From NCBI RefSeq assembly GCF_006440735.1, contig NZ_VFUA01000043.1, positions 1-47,723 of the forward strand: 47,723 nucleotides of DNA. The letters run 5' to 3'. The notes beneath the pieces are model-generated. The model was not told where the DNA came from. It saw nothing but the letters and a program-made list of their open reading frames with translations, and made no database searches. This DNA comes from Mesorhizobium sp. B2-7-1. GTDB lineage: Bacteria > Pseudomonadota > Alphaproteobacteria > Rhizobiales > Rhizobiaceae. Each line of letters begins with the position of its first letter. Position 1 is the first letter of the stretch. This document shows, piece after piece, positions 22,499 to 31,260 of this stretch. Made by a program: the position numbers and the translations under genes.

Positions 22499-24171
22499 CA
22501 CGCTCTCCTCGCCGGTTCGCCATTTTGCGCCAGATAGGCATGCAAGGCCGCGACCACCTGCGCGCCTTCGCCGACGGCGGCCGCGACCCGCTTGATCGAG
22601 CCGCAGCGCACGTCGCCGATGGCGAACACGCCGCTTCGGCTGGTCTCCATCGGCCCGTGCCCCGGCGTCGTGTCCGGGCCGGTGCGCACGAAACCCTTGG
22701 CGTCGAGCGCCACATTGCAATTCGCCAGCCAGTCGGTGTTCGGGTCGGCGCCGATGAACAGGAAGAGGTGGCGGATGGCGCGGCTCGTCTCCTCGCCGGT
22801 CGCCCGGTTGCGCCAGCGCAGCGTTTCCAGATTGCCTTCGCTGCCCTCCAGCGCCGCGACCTCGGTCTCCGCCAGCACCTCGATGTTCGGCTGCGCCGCG
22901 ATGCGCTCGACGAGATAGCGCGACATGGTGGCGTCGAGGCTGTCGCGGCGCGCCAAGAGCGTCACCTTGCGCACCTGGCTCGCCAGATAGACGGCCGCCT
23001 GTCCGGCCGAATTGCCGGCGCCGACCAGCGCCACCTCCTGGTCCTGGCAAAGCCTGGCCTCGATCGGCGAGGCCCAGTAATGCACCGACGTTCCCTCGAA
23101 CTGCGCCAGGTTGGCGATATCGAGCCGGCGGTAGCGCGCGCCGCTGGCGATCACCACGGAACGCGTGCGCACGCTCTCGCCGTCGCCGATGGCAAGCTGG
23201 TAGCGGGCGCCACCGTCGGCATCGTCCAGCAGCTTCGCCTCGTCGGGGATGACCATCTCGACGCCGAATTTCTGCGCCTGGTTATAGGCGCGCGCCATCA
23301 GCGCCATGCCGGTGATGCCGGTCGGGAAGCCGAGATAGTTTTCGATCCGGGCCGAGGCGCCGGCCTGTCCGCCGAAGGCGCGGCAGTCGAGCACGATGGT
23401 CGAAAGCCCTTCCGAGGCGGCATAGACCGCCGCGGCCAGCCCCGCCGGTCCGGCGCCGACGATCGCCACGTCGAACACCTTGTCGGCATCGATCGGCCGC
23501 AGCAGGCCGACGCAGCGGGCAAGCTCGGTCTCGCCCGGATTGTGCATCAGCTTGCCGTTGGGGCAGAGCACGATCGGCAGATGGTGTGGGTCGACATGGA
23601 ACCGCTCGATCAGCGTCTTGGCGCAAGGGTCGGTGTCGGAATCGAGCGCCCGGTGCGGAAGCCCGCTGCGCCGTAAAAAACCTTGAAGCCGCAGCACGTC
23701 GCCATTGCCCGGAGGGCCGATGACGACCGGGCCGCTGGCGCCGCTTTCGAGCAGGCCGACGCGGCGCAGGATCAGCGCCCGCATGATGCGCTCGCCAAGA
23801 TTGGCCTCCTGCACCATCAGGTCGCGCAGCCGCTGCGAGGGGATGACGATCGCCTCGACCGGTCCGTTCGCCTCTGCGTTGACCAGCGACGGCCGGTTCG
23901 ACAGCTGCGCCAGCTCGCCGACGAAATTGCCGGCGCCGTAGGTGATGATCGGCTCGCGCGGCCCGAGCCCGCCGGCCTGGGTGATGTCGACCTTGCCCGA
24001 CAGGATGAGGATCACGCCTGGCGAGACCGTGCCCGCCGTCACGATGTGCTCGCCGGCGGCATAGGCGCGTTCCTCGCCGAAGCGGCGCATGCGCTCGATA
24101 TCCGCATCGGCAAGGACCGGGAACATCTGGTCGCGGCGGGCGGCGATGGTCGGGCTGACGGAAGGGGCCAT
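22498..24171 (-). CDS. cNMP-binding domain / FAD-dependent oxidoreductase fusion (TrxB-like)
   Basis: A 557-residue three-part protein. Residues about 15-135 form a cyclic-nucleotide-binding domain (LILSGKVDITQAGG; GNFVGELAQLSNRPSL). About 145-235 is a thioredoxin/glutaredoxin-like segment (RLQGFLRRSGLPHRALDSDT). From about 240 it is a thioredoxin-reductase-like flavoprotein (VFDVAIVGAGPAGLAAAVYA; GGQAGASARIENYLGFPTG; VALVGAGNSAGQAAVYLA; FLFIGADPNTDWL; GVFAIGDVRCGSIKR). The CxxC pair expected before the NADPH loop is replaced by HYWASPIEARLC, so it cannot act as a standard thioredoxin reductase. It is coupled to a ZnF-UBP protein. Confidence 0.88.
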   Translation of the reverse strand: MAPSVSPTIAARRDQMFPVLADADIERMRRFGEERAYAAGEHIVTAGTVSPGVILILSGKVDITQAGGLGPREPIITYGAGNFVGELAQLSNRPSLVNAEANGPVEAIVIPSQRLRDLMVQEANLGERIMRALILRRVGLLESGASGPVVIGPPGNGDVLRLQGFLRRSGLPHRALDSDTDPCAKTLIERFHVDPHHLPIVLCPNGKLMHNPGETELARCVGLLRPIDADKVFDVAIVGAGPAGLAAAVYAASEGLSTIVLDCRAFGGQAGASARIENYLGFPTGITGMALMARAYNQAQKFGVEMVIPDEAKLLDDADGGARYQLAIGDGESVRTRSVVIASGARYRRLDIANLAQFEGTSVHYWASPIEARLCQDQEVALVGAGNSAGQAAVYLASQVRKVTLLARRDSLDATMSRYLVERIAAQPNIEVLAETEVAALEGSEGNLETLRWRNRATGEETSRAIRHLFLFIGADPNTDWLANCNVALDAKGFVRTGPDTTPGHGPMETSRSGVFAIGDVRCGSIKRVAAAVGEGAQVVAALHAYLAQNGEPARRA

Positions 24172-24242
24172 GGCGCGACCGTAGCGTCATGGCCGCCGGG
24201 TTTGAAGCGCTTTGTTACGGGACTGGCCGGAAGGGCAGGTTG

Positions 24243-24274
24243 GCTCAAAAAGAAAGCCCGGACGAACCGGGCTT
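24243..24274 (-). terminator. Rho-independent terminator after tRNA-Leu
   Basis: On the minus strand AAGCCCGG and CCGGGCTT form an 8-bp stem with a 5-base loop, followed by TTTCTTTTTGAG. It lies 44 bases past the tRNA 3' end. Confidence 0.88.
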
Positions 24275-24317
24275 CTTCCTTGCGTTCTGGAACCGCGACG
24301 TGGTCCGAACGGGATTT

Positions 24318-24402
24318 TGGTGCCCAGAAGAGGACTCGAACCTCCACTCCTTGCGGAACACGGACCTGAACCGTGCGCGTCTACCAATTCCGCCATCTGG
24401 GC
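24318..24402 (-). tRNA. tRNA-Leu (anticodon CAG)
   Basis: The 85-nt gene has an encoded CCA. The acceptor GCCCAGA pairs with TCTGGGC, and the D-arm holds GGCGGAATTGGTAGACGC. The anticodon arm is CACGG-TTCAGGT-CCGTG, giving anticodon CAG. The long variable arm of class II tRNAs is present, with GGTTCGAGTCC in the T-arm. It reads CUG, a very common Leu codon in this G+C-rich genome. Confidence 0.97.
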
Positions 24403-24413
24403 TGGTGGGCGCT

Positions 24414-24442
24414 CATGTAAGCGGGCAAACGATGTGTGTCAA
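24414..24442 (-). promoter_or_regulatory. Sigma-70-type promoter of tRNA-Leu
   Basis: On the minus strand TTGACA (24442-24437), a 17-bp spacer, then TACATG (24419-24414). The mature tRNA 5' end lies 11 bases beyond the -10 box, so it is the tRNA's own promoter. Confidence 0.75.
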
Positions 24443-24482
24443 CGCGCTTTTTTCGTGAGCCGCCCCGGCTGGCCGAATGGCC

Positions 24483-25103
24483 TCACCCCTCCAGCACGTC
24501 CTTCGACGCCACGGTGGAATCGGCGTTGAGCTTGTAGACGATCGGCACGCCGGTGCCGAGCTCGAGCTTGACGATCTCCTCGCCCGACTTGCCGTCCAGC
24601 GCCATGATCAGCGCGCGCAGCGAATTGCCGTGCGCGGCGACCAGCACTGTCTCGCCGCGCAGCACATGCGGCTGCACGTCGTGCAGGTAATAGGGCCATA
24701 CGCGCGCGCCGGTGTCCTTCAGGCTTTCGCCGCCGGGCGGCGCGATGTCGTAGGAACGGCGCCAGACATGTACCTGCTCCTCGCCCCATTTCTTGCGCGC
24801 GTCGTCCTTGTTGAGGCCGGAGAGGTCGCCATAGTCGCGCTCGTTGAGCGCTTGGTCGCGGATCGTCTTCAGGCCGCTCTGGCCGACGACGTCGAGGATG
24901 TGCTGGCAGGTCTTCTGCGCCCGCTTCAAGGCCGAGGTATAGGCGATGTCGAATTTCAGGCCCCGCGCCTTGAGCTTCTCGCCGGCCGCGAGCGCCTCGG
25001 CGGTGCCCTGGTCCGTCAGGTCGACGTCGCCCCAGCCGGTGAACAGGTTCCTCAGGTTCCATTCGCTCTGGCCGTGGCGCACGAGCACGAGAGTTCCCGA
25101 CAT
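24483..25103 (-). CDS. gpmA: 2,3-bisphosphoglycerate-dependent phosphoglycerate mutase
   Basis: Interconverts 3- and 2-phosphoglycerate in glycolysis. The 206 residues show the histidine phosphatase signature LVRHGQSEWNLRNLFTGW (catalytic His at 10), TSALKRAQKT, LNERDYGDLSGLNKDD and the second His in VLVAAHGNSLRALI. It is shorter than the E. coli enzyme, as is usual in alphaproteobacteria. It ends 80 bases before tRNA-Leu on the same strand. The gap to dapB upstream holds a degenerate family B repeat. Confidence 0.95.
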   Translation of the reverse strand: MSGTLVLVRHGQSEWNLRNLFTGWGDVDLTDQGTAEALAAGEKLKARGLKFDIAYTSALKRAQKTCQHILDVVGQSGLKTIRDQALNERDYGDLSGLNKDDARKKWGEEQVHVWRRSYDIAPPGGESLKDTGARVWPYYLHDVQPHVLRGETVLVAAHGNSLRALIMALDGKSGEEIVKLELGTGVPIVYKLNADSTVASKDVLEG

Positions 25104-25124
25104 GTCAGCTCCTTTGGGGTTTGG

Positions 25125-25153
25125 GCAATTCCAACGGTTTCGTCCGGAACTGC
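25125..25153. repeat. Shrunken family B palindrome
   Basis: GCAATTCC and GGAACTGC arms remain around a shortened core, compared with the 44-base copy at 35636. It is an internally deleted member in the dapB-gpmA gap. Confidence 0.6.
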
Positions 25154-25180
25154 GTAAGAAGGAAATGCTTCAGGCTTGTG

Positions 25181-26002
25181 TCAGGAAAGTCCGAGCACAT
25201 CCCGCATGGAATAGAGGCCCGGCTTCTTGCCACGGGCCCAAAGCGCGGCCTTGACCGCGCCGCGGGCGAAGATCGCCCGGTCCTCGGCATGGTGGGAAAG
25301 CGTGATGCGCTCGCCGGTGCCGGCAAGGATCACGCTGTGATCGCCGACGACGGAGCCGCCGCGCAAAGTCGCGAAGCCGATCGAGCCCGCTTTGCGCACG
25401 CCGGTATGGCCGTCGCGCACCTTGACGCTGTTGTCGGCAAGATCGATGCCGCGCCCCTTCGCCGCCGCCTCGCCGAGCAGCAGCGCCGTGCCGGACGGCG
25501 CGTCGACCTTGTGCCGGTGGTGCATTTCCAGGACCTCGATGTCGAAATCCTCCGGGTCGAGCGCCTTCGCCGCCTGCTCGACCAGCACTGCCAACAGGTT
25601 GACGCCGAGGCTCATATTGCCGGATTTGACGATCGTGGCATGCCGCGCGGCGGCGGCGATCCTGGCATTGTCGTCGGCCGAGCAGCCGGTGGTGCCGATG
25701 ACATGGACGATGCGCGCCTGAGCGGCATAGCCGGCGAATTCGACGGTTGCCGCGGGCGCGGTGAAATCGAGCACGCCGTCAGCTTTGGCGAAGGCCGGCA
25801 GCGGATCGTCGACGATCGGCACGTTGATAATGCCGATGCCGGCAAGCTCGCCGGCATCCTTGCCGAGATGGGCCGAGTCCGGCCGCTCGATCGCGGCGGC
25901 GACGCGCGCGCCGGGCATGGTGTGGATGGCGCGGATCAGCGTCTGGCCCATGCGGCCGGCGGCGCCCACCACCACCAGGCCCATATCGCCGGATTCACTC
26001 AT
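25181..26002 (-). CDS. dapB: 4-hydroxy-tetrahydrodipicolinate reductase
   Basis: Reduces hydroxy-tetrahydrodipicolinate in lysine and meso-diaminopimelate synthesis. The 273 residues show the NAD(P) loop VVVGAAGRMGQTLIRAI (10-26), IGTTGCSADD, the catalytic EMHHRHKVDAPSGTALLLGE (His-His and the KxDxPSGTA signature) and the C-terminal GEHTV-type ISFATLRGGSVVGDHSV stretch. Its ATG overlaps the stop of the upstream ABC exporter (ATGA), so the two are cotranscribed. That pairing has no obvious metabolic logic. Confidence 0.96.
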   Translation of the reverse strand: MSESGDMGLVVVGAAGRMGQTLIRAIHTMPGARVAAAIERPDSAHLGKDAGELAGIGIINVPIVDDPLPAFAKADGVLDFTAPAATVEFAGYAAQARIVHVIGTTGCSADDNARIAAAARHATIVKSGNMSLGVNLLAVLVEQAAKALDPEDFDIEVLEMHHRHKVDAPSGTALLLGEAAAKGRGIDLADNSVKVRDGHTGVRKAGSIGFATLRGGSVVGDHSVILAGTGERITLSHHAEDRAIFARGAVKAALWARGKKPGLYSMRDVLGLS

Positions 26003-27870
26003 GCGCTTCTCCTGACGGTCTTCTTGGCGCGGCTGCGCGGTGCCGGAGCTTGGGCCGAAGTCTGGCTTGCCTTGACGTCGTCGACAAGCCCCAGCCCCTT
26101 CTTGCCCTGGATACGGTGGAAACGGGCATAGATGCTGTGCGGGTCGGCCATCAGCGTCGCATGCGTGCCTTCCTCGACCAGCCGCCCCTCTTCCAGCACG
26201 ATGATGTGGTCGGCATTGACCACGGTCGACAGCCGGTGCGCGATCACGATCGTGGTGCGCCCTTCCATGACATGGGTCAGCGCTTCCTGCACGCGCGCCT
26301 CGGCCTCGTTGTCGAGCGCCGAGGTCGCCTCGTCGAGCAACAGGATCGGCGCCTGGCGCACGATCGCGCGCGCGATCGAAACGCGCTGGCGCTGGCCGCC
26401 CGAGAGCGTCGAGCCACCTTCGCCGACCGGCGTGTCGTAACCTTGCGGCTGCTGGCGGATGAACTCGTCGGCCGCCGCCTGCTTCGCCGCCTGCTCGATC
26501 TCGGCATCGGTGGCCGAGAGCCGGCCGTAGCGGATGTTGTCGCGGATCGTGCCTTCGAACAGATAGGGCGCCTGCGCCACATAGGCGATCGATTGGCGCA
26601 GCGAATGCTTGGTCACCTTGGCGATATCCTGGCCATCGACCTCGATCGAGCCCTCGTCGACGTCGTAGAAGCGCTGCAGCAGCGCCACCATCGTCGACTT
26701 GCCGGCGCCCGATGCGCCGACGACGGCCGTGACCTTGCCGGCCGCGGCGGTAAAGCTCAAATCCCTGAGCACCGGCGTGTCGGCGTTGTAGCCGAACGTC
26801 ACATGGTTGAAGCGCACCTCGCCGGTGGTGACCTTCGCCTCGACCGCGTCGGGGGCGTCGCCCTGCTTCGGCTCGAGGTCGAGCAGCTCGTAGATCATGC
26901 GCGCGTTGACCAGGGCACGTTCCATGCCGACCTGCGTGCGCGCCAGGCGCCGCGCCGGGTCATAGGCCAGGATCAGCGCGGTGATGAAGGAGAACACCGC
27001 GCCCGGCGGCTGCCCGAGCACCAGCGCCCGGTAGCCGGAATAGGCGAGCACGGCGGTAATGGCGAGGCCGCCCAGGATTTCGGAAATCGGCGACAGCCGC
27101 TCCGCGACCCGGGCGATCTTGTTGTTACGCTGCTCGGCCGTCTCGGCCATGATGCCGATGCGGCGCGCCAGCTCGTCCTCCAGGGTGAAGGCCTTGACGA
27201 TGGCGATGCCTTGGGTGGCCTCCTGCACGGAGCCGTTCAGCCGCGAGTTGATCAGCACGGATTCCCGGTTGATCTTGCGCAGGCGGCGGGTGATGTAGAC
27301 GACGGCCCAGATCAACGGCGGCCCGATCAGCAGCGAGCTGAGCGACAGCACCGGATCCTGGTAGATCATCACGCCGACGAGGGCGACGAGCGAGACCGCG
27401 TCGCGGCTGATTGAGGTCAGCGTCAGCGACAGCAGGTCGCGGATGCCGCCGACATTCTCGTTGACCTGTGCCGCCAGCCGGCCGGAACGGGTCTCGTTGA
27501 AGAAGTTGACGCCGAGCTTCATCAGATGGTCGAAGCTGCGCTTCTGGTAGCGGGCGACCAGATTGTTGCCGATCGTCGCCAGCGCCACTGCCTGGCCATA
27601 GCCGGCGAAGCCGCGCAGCAGGGAGGCGCCCATGAAACCGGCGCAGATCCAGACGATCATGTCGCTGCGCCGTTCGTAGAAGATCTGGTTGATCATCGGC
27701 GCCATGATCCACGCCGTGAAGGCGGTGGTGCCGGAAACGATCAGCAGGCAGGCGACGGCGACGACATAGGTCCAGCGGTATTCCTTGCCGTTTTCGGACA
27801 GGATGCGGCGCAGCACCGCGCTGACCTCGGTGGGCTGGACTTTCAGTTTGAGGGAAGTTTGAACAGTCAA
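25999..27870 (-). CDS. ABC exporter, fused permease and ATPase (MsbA/LmrA type)
   Basis: A 623-residue half-transporter that works as a homodimer in the inner membrane. The N-terminal six-helix domain (AVACLLIVSGTTAFTAWIMA ... NINVG-like coupling region FFNETRSGRLAAQVNENVGG) is followed by the ATPase: Walker A VVGASGAGKSTM, Q-loop AYVAQAPYLFEGTI, signature TLSGGQRQRVSIARAI, Walker B ILLLDEATSALD and switch VIAHRLSTV. The export substrate is probably a lipid or other hydrophobic compound. The start is TTG at 27870, with no clear ribosome site, so the N-terminus is uncertain. It overlaps dapB by four bases. Confidence 0.9.
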   Translation of the reverse strand: MTVQTSLKLKVQPTEVSAVLRRILSENGKEYRWTYVVAVACLLIVSGTTAFTAWIMAPMINQIFYERRSDMIVWICAGFMGASLLRGFAGYGQAVALATIGNNLVARYQKRSFDHLMKLGVNFFNETRSGRLAAQVNENVGGIRDLLSLTLTSISRDAVSLVALVGVMIYQDPVLSLSSLLIGPPLIWAVVYITRRLRKINRESVLINSRLNGSVQEATQGIAIVKAFTLEDELARRIGIMAETAEQRNNKIARVAERLSPISEILGGLAITAVLAYSGYRALVLGQPPGAVFSFITALILAYDPARRLARTQVGMERALVNARMIYELLDLEPKQGDAPDAVEAKVTTGEVRFNHVTFGYNADTPVLRDLSFTAAAGKVTAVVGASGAGKSTMVALLQRFYDVDEGSIEVDGQDIAKVTKHSLRQSIAYVAQAPYLFEGTIRDNIRYGRLSATDAEIEQAAKQAAADEFIRQQPQGYDTPVGEGGSTLSGGQRQRVSIARAIVRQAPILLLDEATSALDNEAEARVQEALTHVMEGRTTIVIAHRLSTVVNADHIIVLEEGRLVEEGTHATLMADPHSIYARFHRIQGKKGLGLVDDVKASQTSAQAPAPRSRAKKTVRRSA

Positions 27871-28002
27871 ATCAGGGGCGCTTCGTGGTTTTCCGCGTGT
27901 CGGATGGGCCGCATTCCGGCATCCTCTTAGCGCCCCGGCTACGGCTTGCCTATGGCGAAACTTCGTCGCGGCGGCCGATCGCCATCCCGAAACAGGTCGC
28001 GA

Positions 28003-29022
28003 TCAGGCCCGCCAGTGCCGCCCCGCCGTCTGCACGCCGAACAGCGACGGCGTCCTGGCATAGGCGGCGAGCCCGAGCAGCGCCGCCAGCGGATGGGTGA
28101 TGACATAGACCGGCATTTCGCGCATCAGCGCGCTGTGCGGCGCCTTGTCCTCGAAGGCGGCGCGGAAATTGCCGGCCTTCAGCGCCGGCACGATCTTTTG
28201 CGCGATGCCGCCGGTGAGGAAGACGCCGCCGCGCCCCATGAACACCAGCGCGAGGTCGCCCGCGGTGCGGCCGAGGCAGGTGACGAACAACTCCAGCGCC
28301 TCCTCGGCTACCGGATCGGATTTGGCGAGCGCCGCGCCGGTGACCTCGGCCGGGGTCGTGAAAGGCGTCGGCTTGCCGTCCGTCCTCGCCACGGCGCGAT
28401 AGACGTTGACCAGCCCGCGTCCGCACAGGATCTGCTCGCCGGAGACGCGGCCTTCGAGCTTGTCGATATGCGGAAACACCTCGAAGTCGCGCGGCGTGCG
28501 CGGGCCGATATCCATATGCCCGCCCTCGCCCGGCACCGGTATCCAGTGGTCGAGCGCATAGATCAGCCCGGCGACGCCCAGCCCCGTTCCGGGGCCGAGC
28601 ACGACGCGGCTCGCATTGGGTTCCGGCGTGCCGCCGCCGATCTTTTCCATATGCTCTTCGCCGAGCGCCACCACGGCCAGCGCCTGCGCCTCGAAATCGT
28701 TGAGCACCACGACCTCGCTCAGGCCCAGATTGGAAAACATCTGCCGGGGTTTCACCACCCAGGGGCAGTTGGTGAGCGGGATCTCGTCGCCGTCGACCGG
28801 CCCGGCGATCGCCAGCACCGCCGAGTTCGGCTGGATGGACGAACGGTCGAGCACTGCCGCCTGGATCGCCTCGTCGATGGTCTTGAAGTTGGCGGTCTGG
28901 ACGATATGCGGCTCGGTCGCTTCCGAATTGGCGTCGAGCACGATCGAGAAGCGCGCATTGGTGCCGCCAATATCGCCGATCAGGACCGGAAACCGCAGCC
29001 CCGTCTCGTTCTCGACTGACAT
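28003..29022 (-). CDS. glk: Glucokinase
   Basis: Phosphorylates glucose to glucose-6-phosphate with ATP. The 339 residues carry the ATP motif LIGDIGGTNARFSIV at the N-terminus, LAIAGPVDGDEIPLTNCPW, VLNDFEAQALAVVAL with the catalytic Asp, and GPGTGLGVAGLI. This is the bacterial Glk type rather than ROK, as no zinc CxCGxxGC motif is present. I place the start at ATG 29022 (MSVENETG). The frame opens 14 codons earlier, with residues not typical of the family. It lies downstream of mepA on the same strand and is probably separately transcribed. Confidence 0.92.
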   Translation of the reverse strand: MSVENETGLRFPVLIGDIGGTNARFSIVLDANSEATEPHIVQTANFKTIDEAIQAAVLDRSSIQPNSAVLAIAGPVDGDEIPLTNCPWVVKPRQMFSNLGLSEVVVLNDFEAQALAVVALGEEHMEKIGGGTPEPNASRVVLGPGTGLGVAGLIYALDHWIPVPGEGGHMDIGPRTPRDFEVFPHIDKLEGRVSGEQILCGRGLVNVYRAVARTDGKPTPFTTPAEVTGAALAKSDPVAEEALELFVTCLGRTAGDLALVFMGRGGVFLTGGIAQKIVPALKAGNFRAAFEDKAPHSALMREMPVYVITHPLAALLGLAAYARTPSLFGVQTAGRHWRA

Positions 29023-29116
29023 GCTCTTGATCGTCCTCGTTGCGGCGCCATTGCGCCGTTTCAATCGCCCATTTCAATCGATTGACTAGCGCATGACCCC
29101 CGAAAGGGGAAGCCCG

Positions 29117-30199
29117 CTAGTTCCCTGGCCGGGGGCGCGGCAGCGGAATGCCGATCTTGGGCGTCGGCGCGAAGGCACTTGCCGCCGACGGGATCGCGGC
29201 GTTGCCGCTGGAGATCGTCTCCGCCGGCTCGCTCGGCTCAGGTTCGGCCACGGCGACCGCGGCGGCGCCGCCGCCATGATAGGTCACCGCCTCCAGCGAG
29301 GGCGCGTCCGGCGCATCGACCACGCCCTGGCACTGCTTCGGCAGATTGGCCATCGTCATCACGTCGCGCGCCTTGGGCGCGTCCGGATTCTTGTTCGGCC
29401 GCCACGGCTCCTCGGTGAACCACCAGGCCAGCGGCTTGCCGCAGCCATCGTCGTCCGGCGTCGTCTCCTGGCCCTTGCAGAAAGGCGAGCCCGGCTGGCA
29501 GCCGATGCGCATGTGGAAATGATAGTCATGGCCCCAGAACGGCCGGACTTTGCGCAGCCAGGAACGGTCGCCGGTGACGGTGTCGCAGAGCTTCTTCTTG
29601 ATGCCGGGATTGACCAGGATGCGCTCGACCTCCGGATAGCTTGCCGCACGCTTGAGCAGCCTGGTGTGCTGCGGCGTCCACAGCGCGTCCTTCACCAGAT
29701 GCGTCTTTTCGTCGACCATCAGCGTCGCGCTCATCGATTCGCGCTGCGCCATGCTCAGCGGCCGCTTCGGCATCGGCGTCAGCCAGATGTCGGCATCGAG
29801 CCCGATCTGGTGCGAGGCATGGCCGGTCATCATCGGTCCGCCGCGCGGCTGCGAGACGTCGCCGACCAGAAGCCCCGGCCAGCCATCCGCCTGGGCGTCG
29901 CGCGACAGCTTTTCGATCAGCGCGATCATCGCGGGATGGCCCCAACGGCGGTTGCGCGACGGGCGCATCACTTCCCAGGTCGGACCGTCCATCGGCAGCG
30001 CCACGCCGCCGGTGAAGCAGCCCTTCGAATAGAAGCCGAAGGATTGCGCGGGCGCCACGGCGGGCAGCTTGCGGGCGCCGAACAGCTCCTTGGCGCGGGG
30101 TTCGGCCGAAATGGCCGCAGCCGCCAGCGCGGCGAGCGTCAGCAGCGTCAGCGCCGCGGTCAGGAACGGTTTGCGGTCAGGCAGCGATCGCAGATTCAT
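29117..30199 (-). CDS. mepA: Penicillin-insensitive murein endopeptidase MepA
   Basis: A periplasmic zinc endopeptidase that cuts D-Ala-mDAP and mDAP-mDAP cross-links. The 360 residues begin with a signal peptide (FLTAALTLLTLAALAAAAIS). They then show the LAS-family metal motif TGHASHQIGLDADIW (His and Asp ligands) and GHDYHFHMRIGC (third His), plus several Cys that probably pair. The C-terminal 70 residues are Ala/Pro-rich, low complexity and variable. It has no overlap with neighbours. With MltA and RlpA it makes three wall hydrolases in this window. Confidence 0.94.
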   Translation of the reverse strand: MNLRSLPDRKPFLTAALTLLTLAALAAAAISAEPRAKELFGARKLPAVAPAQSFGFYSKGCFTGGVALPMDGPTWEVMRPSRNRRWGHPAMIALIEKLSRDAQADGWPGLLVGDVSQPRGGPMMTGHASHQIGLDADIWLTPMPKRPLSMAQRESMSATLMVDEKTHLVKDALWTPQHTRLLKRAASYPEVERILVNPGIKKKLCDTVTGDRSWLRKVRPFWGHDYHFHMRIGCQPGSPFCKGQETTPDDDGCGKPLAWWFTEEPWRPNKNPDAPKARDVMTMANLPKQCQGVVDAPDAPSLEAVTYHGGGAAAVAVAEPEPSEPAETISSGNAAIPSAASAFAPTPKIGIPLPRPRPGN

Positions 30200-30303
30200 C
30201 AGGCTGGGTCCCTCTCCAGTCTATCCGTTTGCCGCGCGGTCAGGCGGGCCCGATCAGGAACGAATCATACCACGCCGCGCATCCCGCATCGATCAAAGCA
30301 GTG

Positions 30304-30353
30304 GAAGACGATTTCGTCCGAAAACCGCTTCACACTTTCCGGCATCATCTTCT
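30304..30353. repeat. Family B palindrome running into the SDR gene end
   Basis: Arms GAAGACGA and TCATCTTC (one mismatch) enclose the inverted core CCGAAAACCGCTTCACACTT. The repeat's right arm contains the stop codon and last two sense codons of the gene ending at 30345. Confidence 0.75.
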
Positions 30354-31247
30354 CATCGGGCTGCGCGGCGCTCCGTCCCGCCAGTTGCCCTCGGCCCACA
30401 TCCGCTCCAGCGCCACCCGGTAGTTGGGGAACCGGAAGCGGTAGCCGGCCGCCTTGATCGCCTGATTCGCGACACGCTTGTTCTCGCCATAGAAAGACCG
30501 CGCCATGGGCGAAAGTTGGGCGGTCTCGAAGGGAATTTCGGGGGGCGGTGCGACACTCATCAACCCGGCGGCGTAAGCCACGACGTCTTGCGGCGGCGCC
30601 GGCTCGTCGTCGGTGACGTTGAAGGTGCCGCCGAGGTTGTTGTCGGCGAGATGCCAAAGCGTGCCGGCGATGTCGTCGCAATGGATGCGGTTGAACACCT
30701 GGCCCGGCTTGACCAGCCGCCTTGCGGTTCCGTCATCGAGATTGGCCAGCGCGTTGCGGCCGGGCCCGTAAATGCCCGACAGACGCAGGACCGCCACCGG
30801 CTTTCCGGTCTCCCGGCCAAGCGTCAGCCATTCCCGTTCGGCCGCCACCCGCATCACCGAGCGCTTCGACACTGGGCGGCAGTCGCTGGTCTCGTCCACC
30901 CAGGCGCCGCCATGGTCGCCATAGACGCCGACGGTCGACAGATAGCCGATCCATTCGAGTGCCGGCATCTTTTCCCGAAGCGCGTCGCCCGCGGCGTTGA
31001 GCACCGGGTCGCCGGCGTCGTCGGGAGCGACCGAGACGATGAGATGCGTGGTCTTTGCCAGCGCATCGCCGAGCTCGGGCGATAGCGCGCCGTCGAATTG
31101 CAGCGGCTCGATGCCGGCCGATCGCAGCGCGTCGAACTTTTCCGGCGCCCGGGTCGTGCCGGAGATCGGCGCATGTTGGGCGTTGGCCCGCGCGAAAGCC
31201 TTGGCCGAATAGCCGGCGCCGAAGATGAAGAAGCGTCTTTCGCTCAT
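30345..31247 (-). CDS. SDR family NAD(P)-binding protein (YeeZ-like)
   Basis: An extended short-chain dehydrogenase/epimerase-like protein of 300 residues with substrate unknown. The N-terminal FIFGAGYSAKAFARA holds the nucleotide loop. Other features are WIGYLSTVGVYGDHGGAWVD, a YGD variant of the catalytic region, LRLSGIYGPGRNALANL, and FNRIHCDDIAGTLWHLADN. The canonical YxxxK is not obvious, as in other YeeZ-like proteins. The final residues and stop (SPMRR-TGA) lie within a family B repeat, so the C-terminus has been rewritten by the repeat. It follows queG by 13 bases and is probably cotranscribed with fzlA-like and queG. Confidence 0.82.
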   Translation of the reverse strand: MSERRFFIFGAGYSAKAFARANAQHAPISGTTRAPEKFDALRSAGIEPLQFDGALSPELGDALAKTTHLIVSVAPDDAGDPVLNAAGDALREKMPALEWIGYLSTVGVYGDHGGAWVDETSDCRPVSKRSVMRVAAEREWLTLGRETGKPVAVLRLSGIYGPGRNALANLDDGTARRLVKPGQVFNRIHCDDIAGTLWHLADNNLGGTFNVTDDEPAPPQDVVAYAAGLMSVAPPPEIPFETAQLSPMARSFYGENKRVANQAIKAAGYRFRFPNYRVALERMWAEGNWRDGAPRSPMRR

Positions 31248-31260
31248 CGTTGAACCCCCA

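Noticed and set aside
22498..24171. Naming the flavoprotein thioredoxin reductase (trxB)
   Set aside because: The CxxC redox pair is replaced and a cNMP domain is fused at the N-terminus, so the standard name would mislead.
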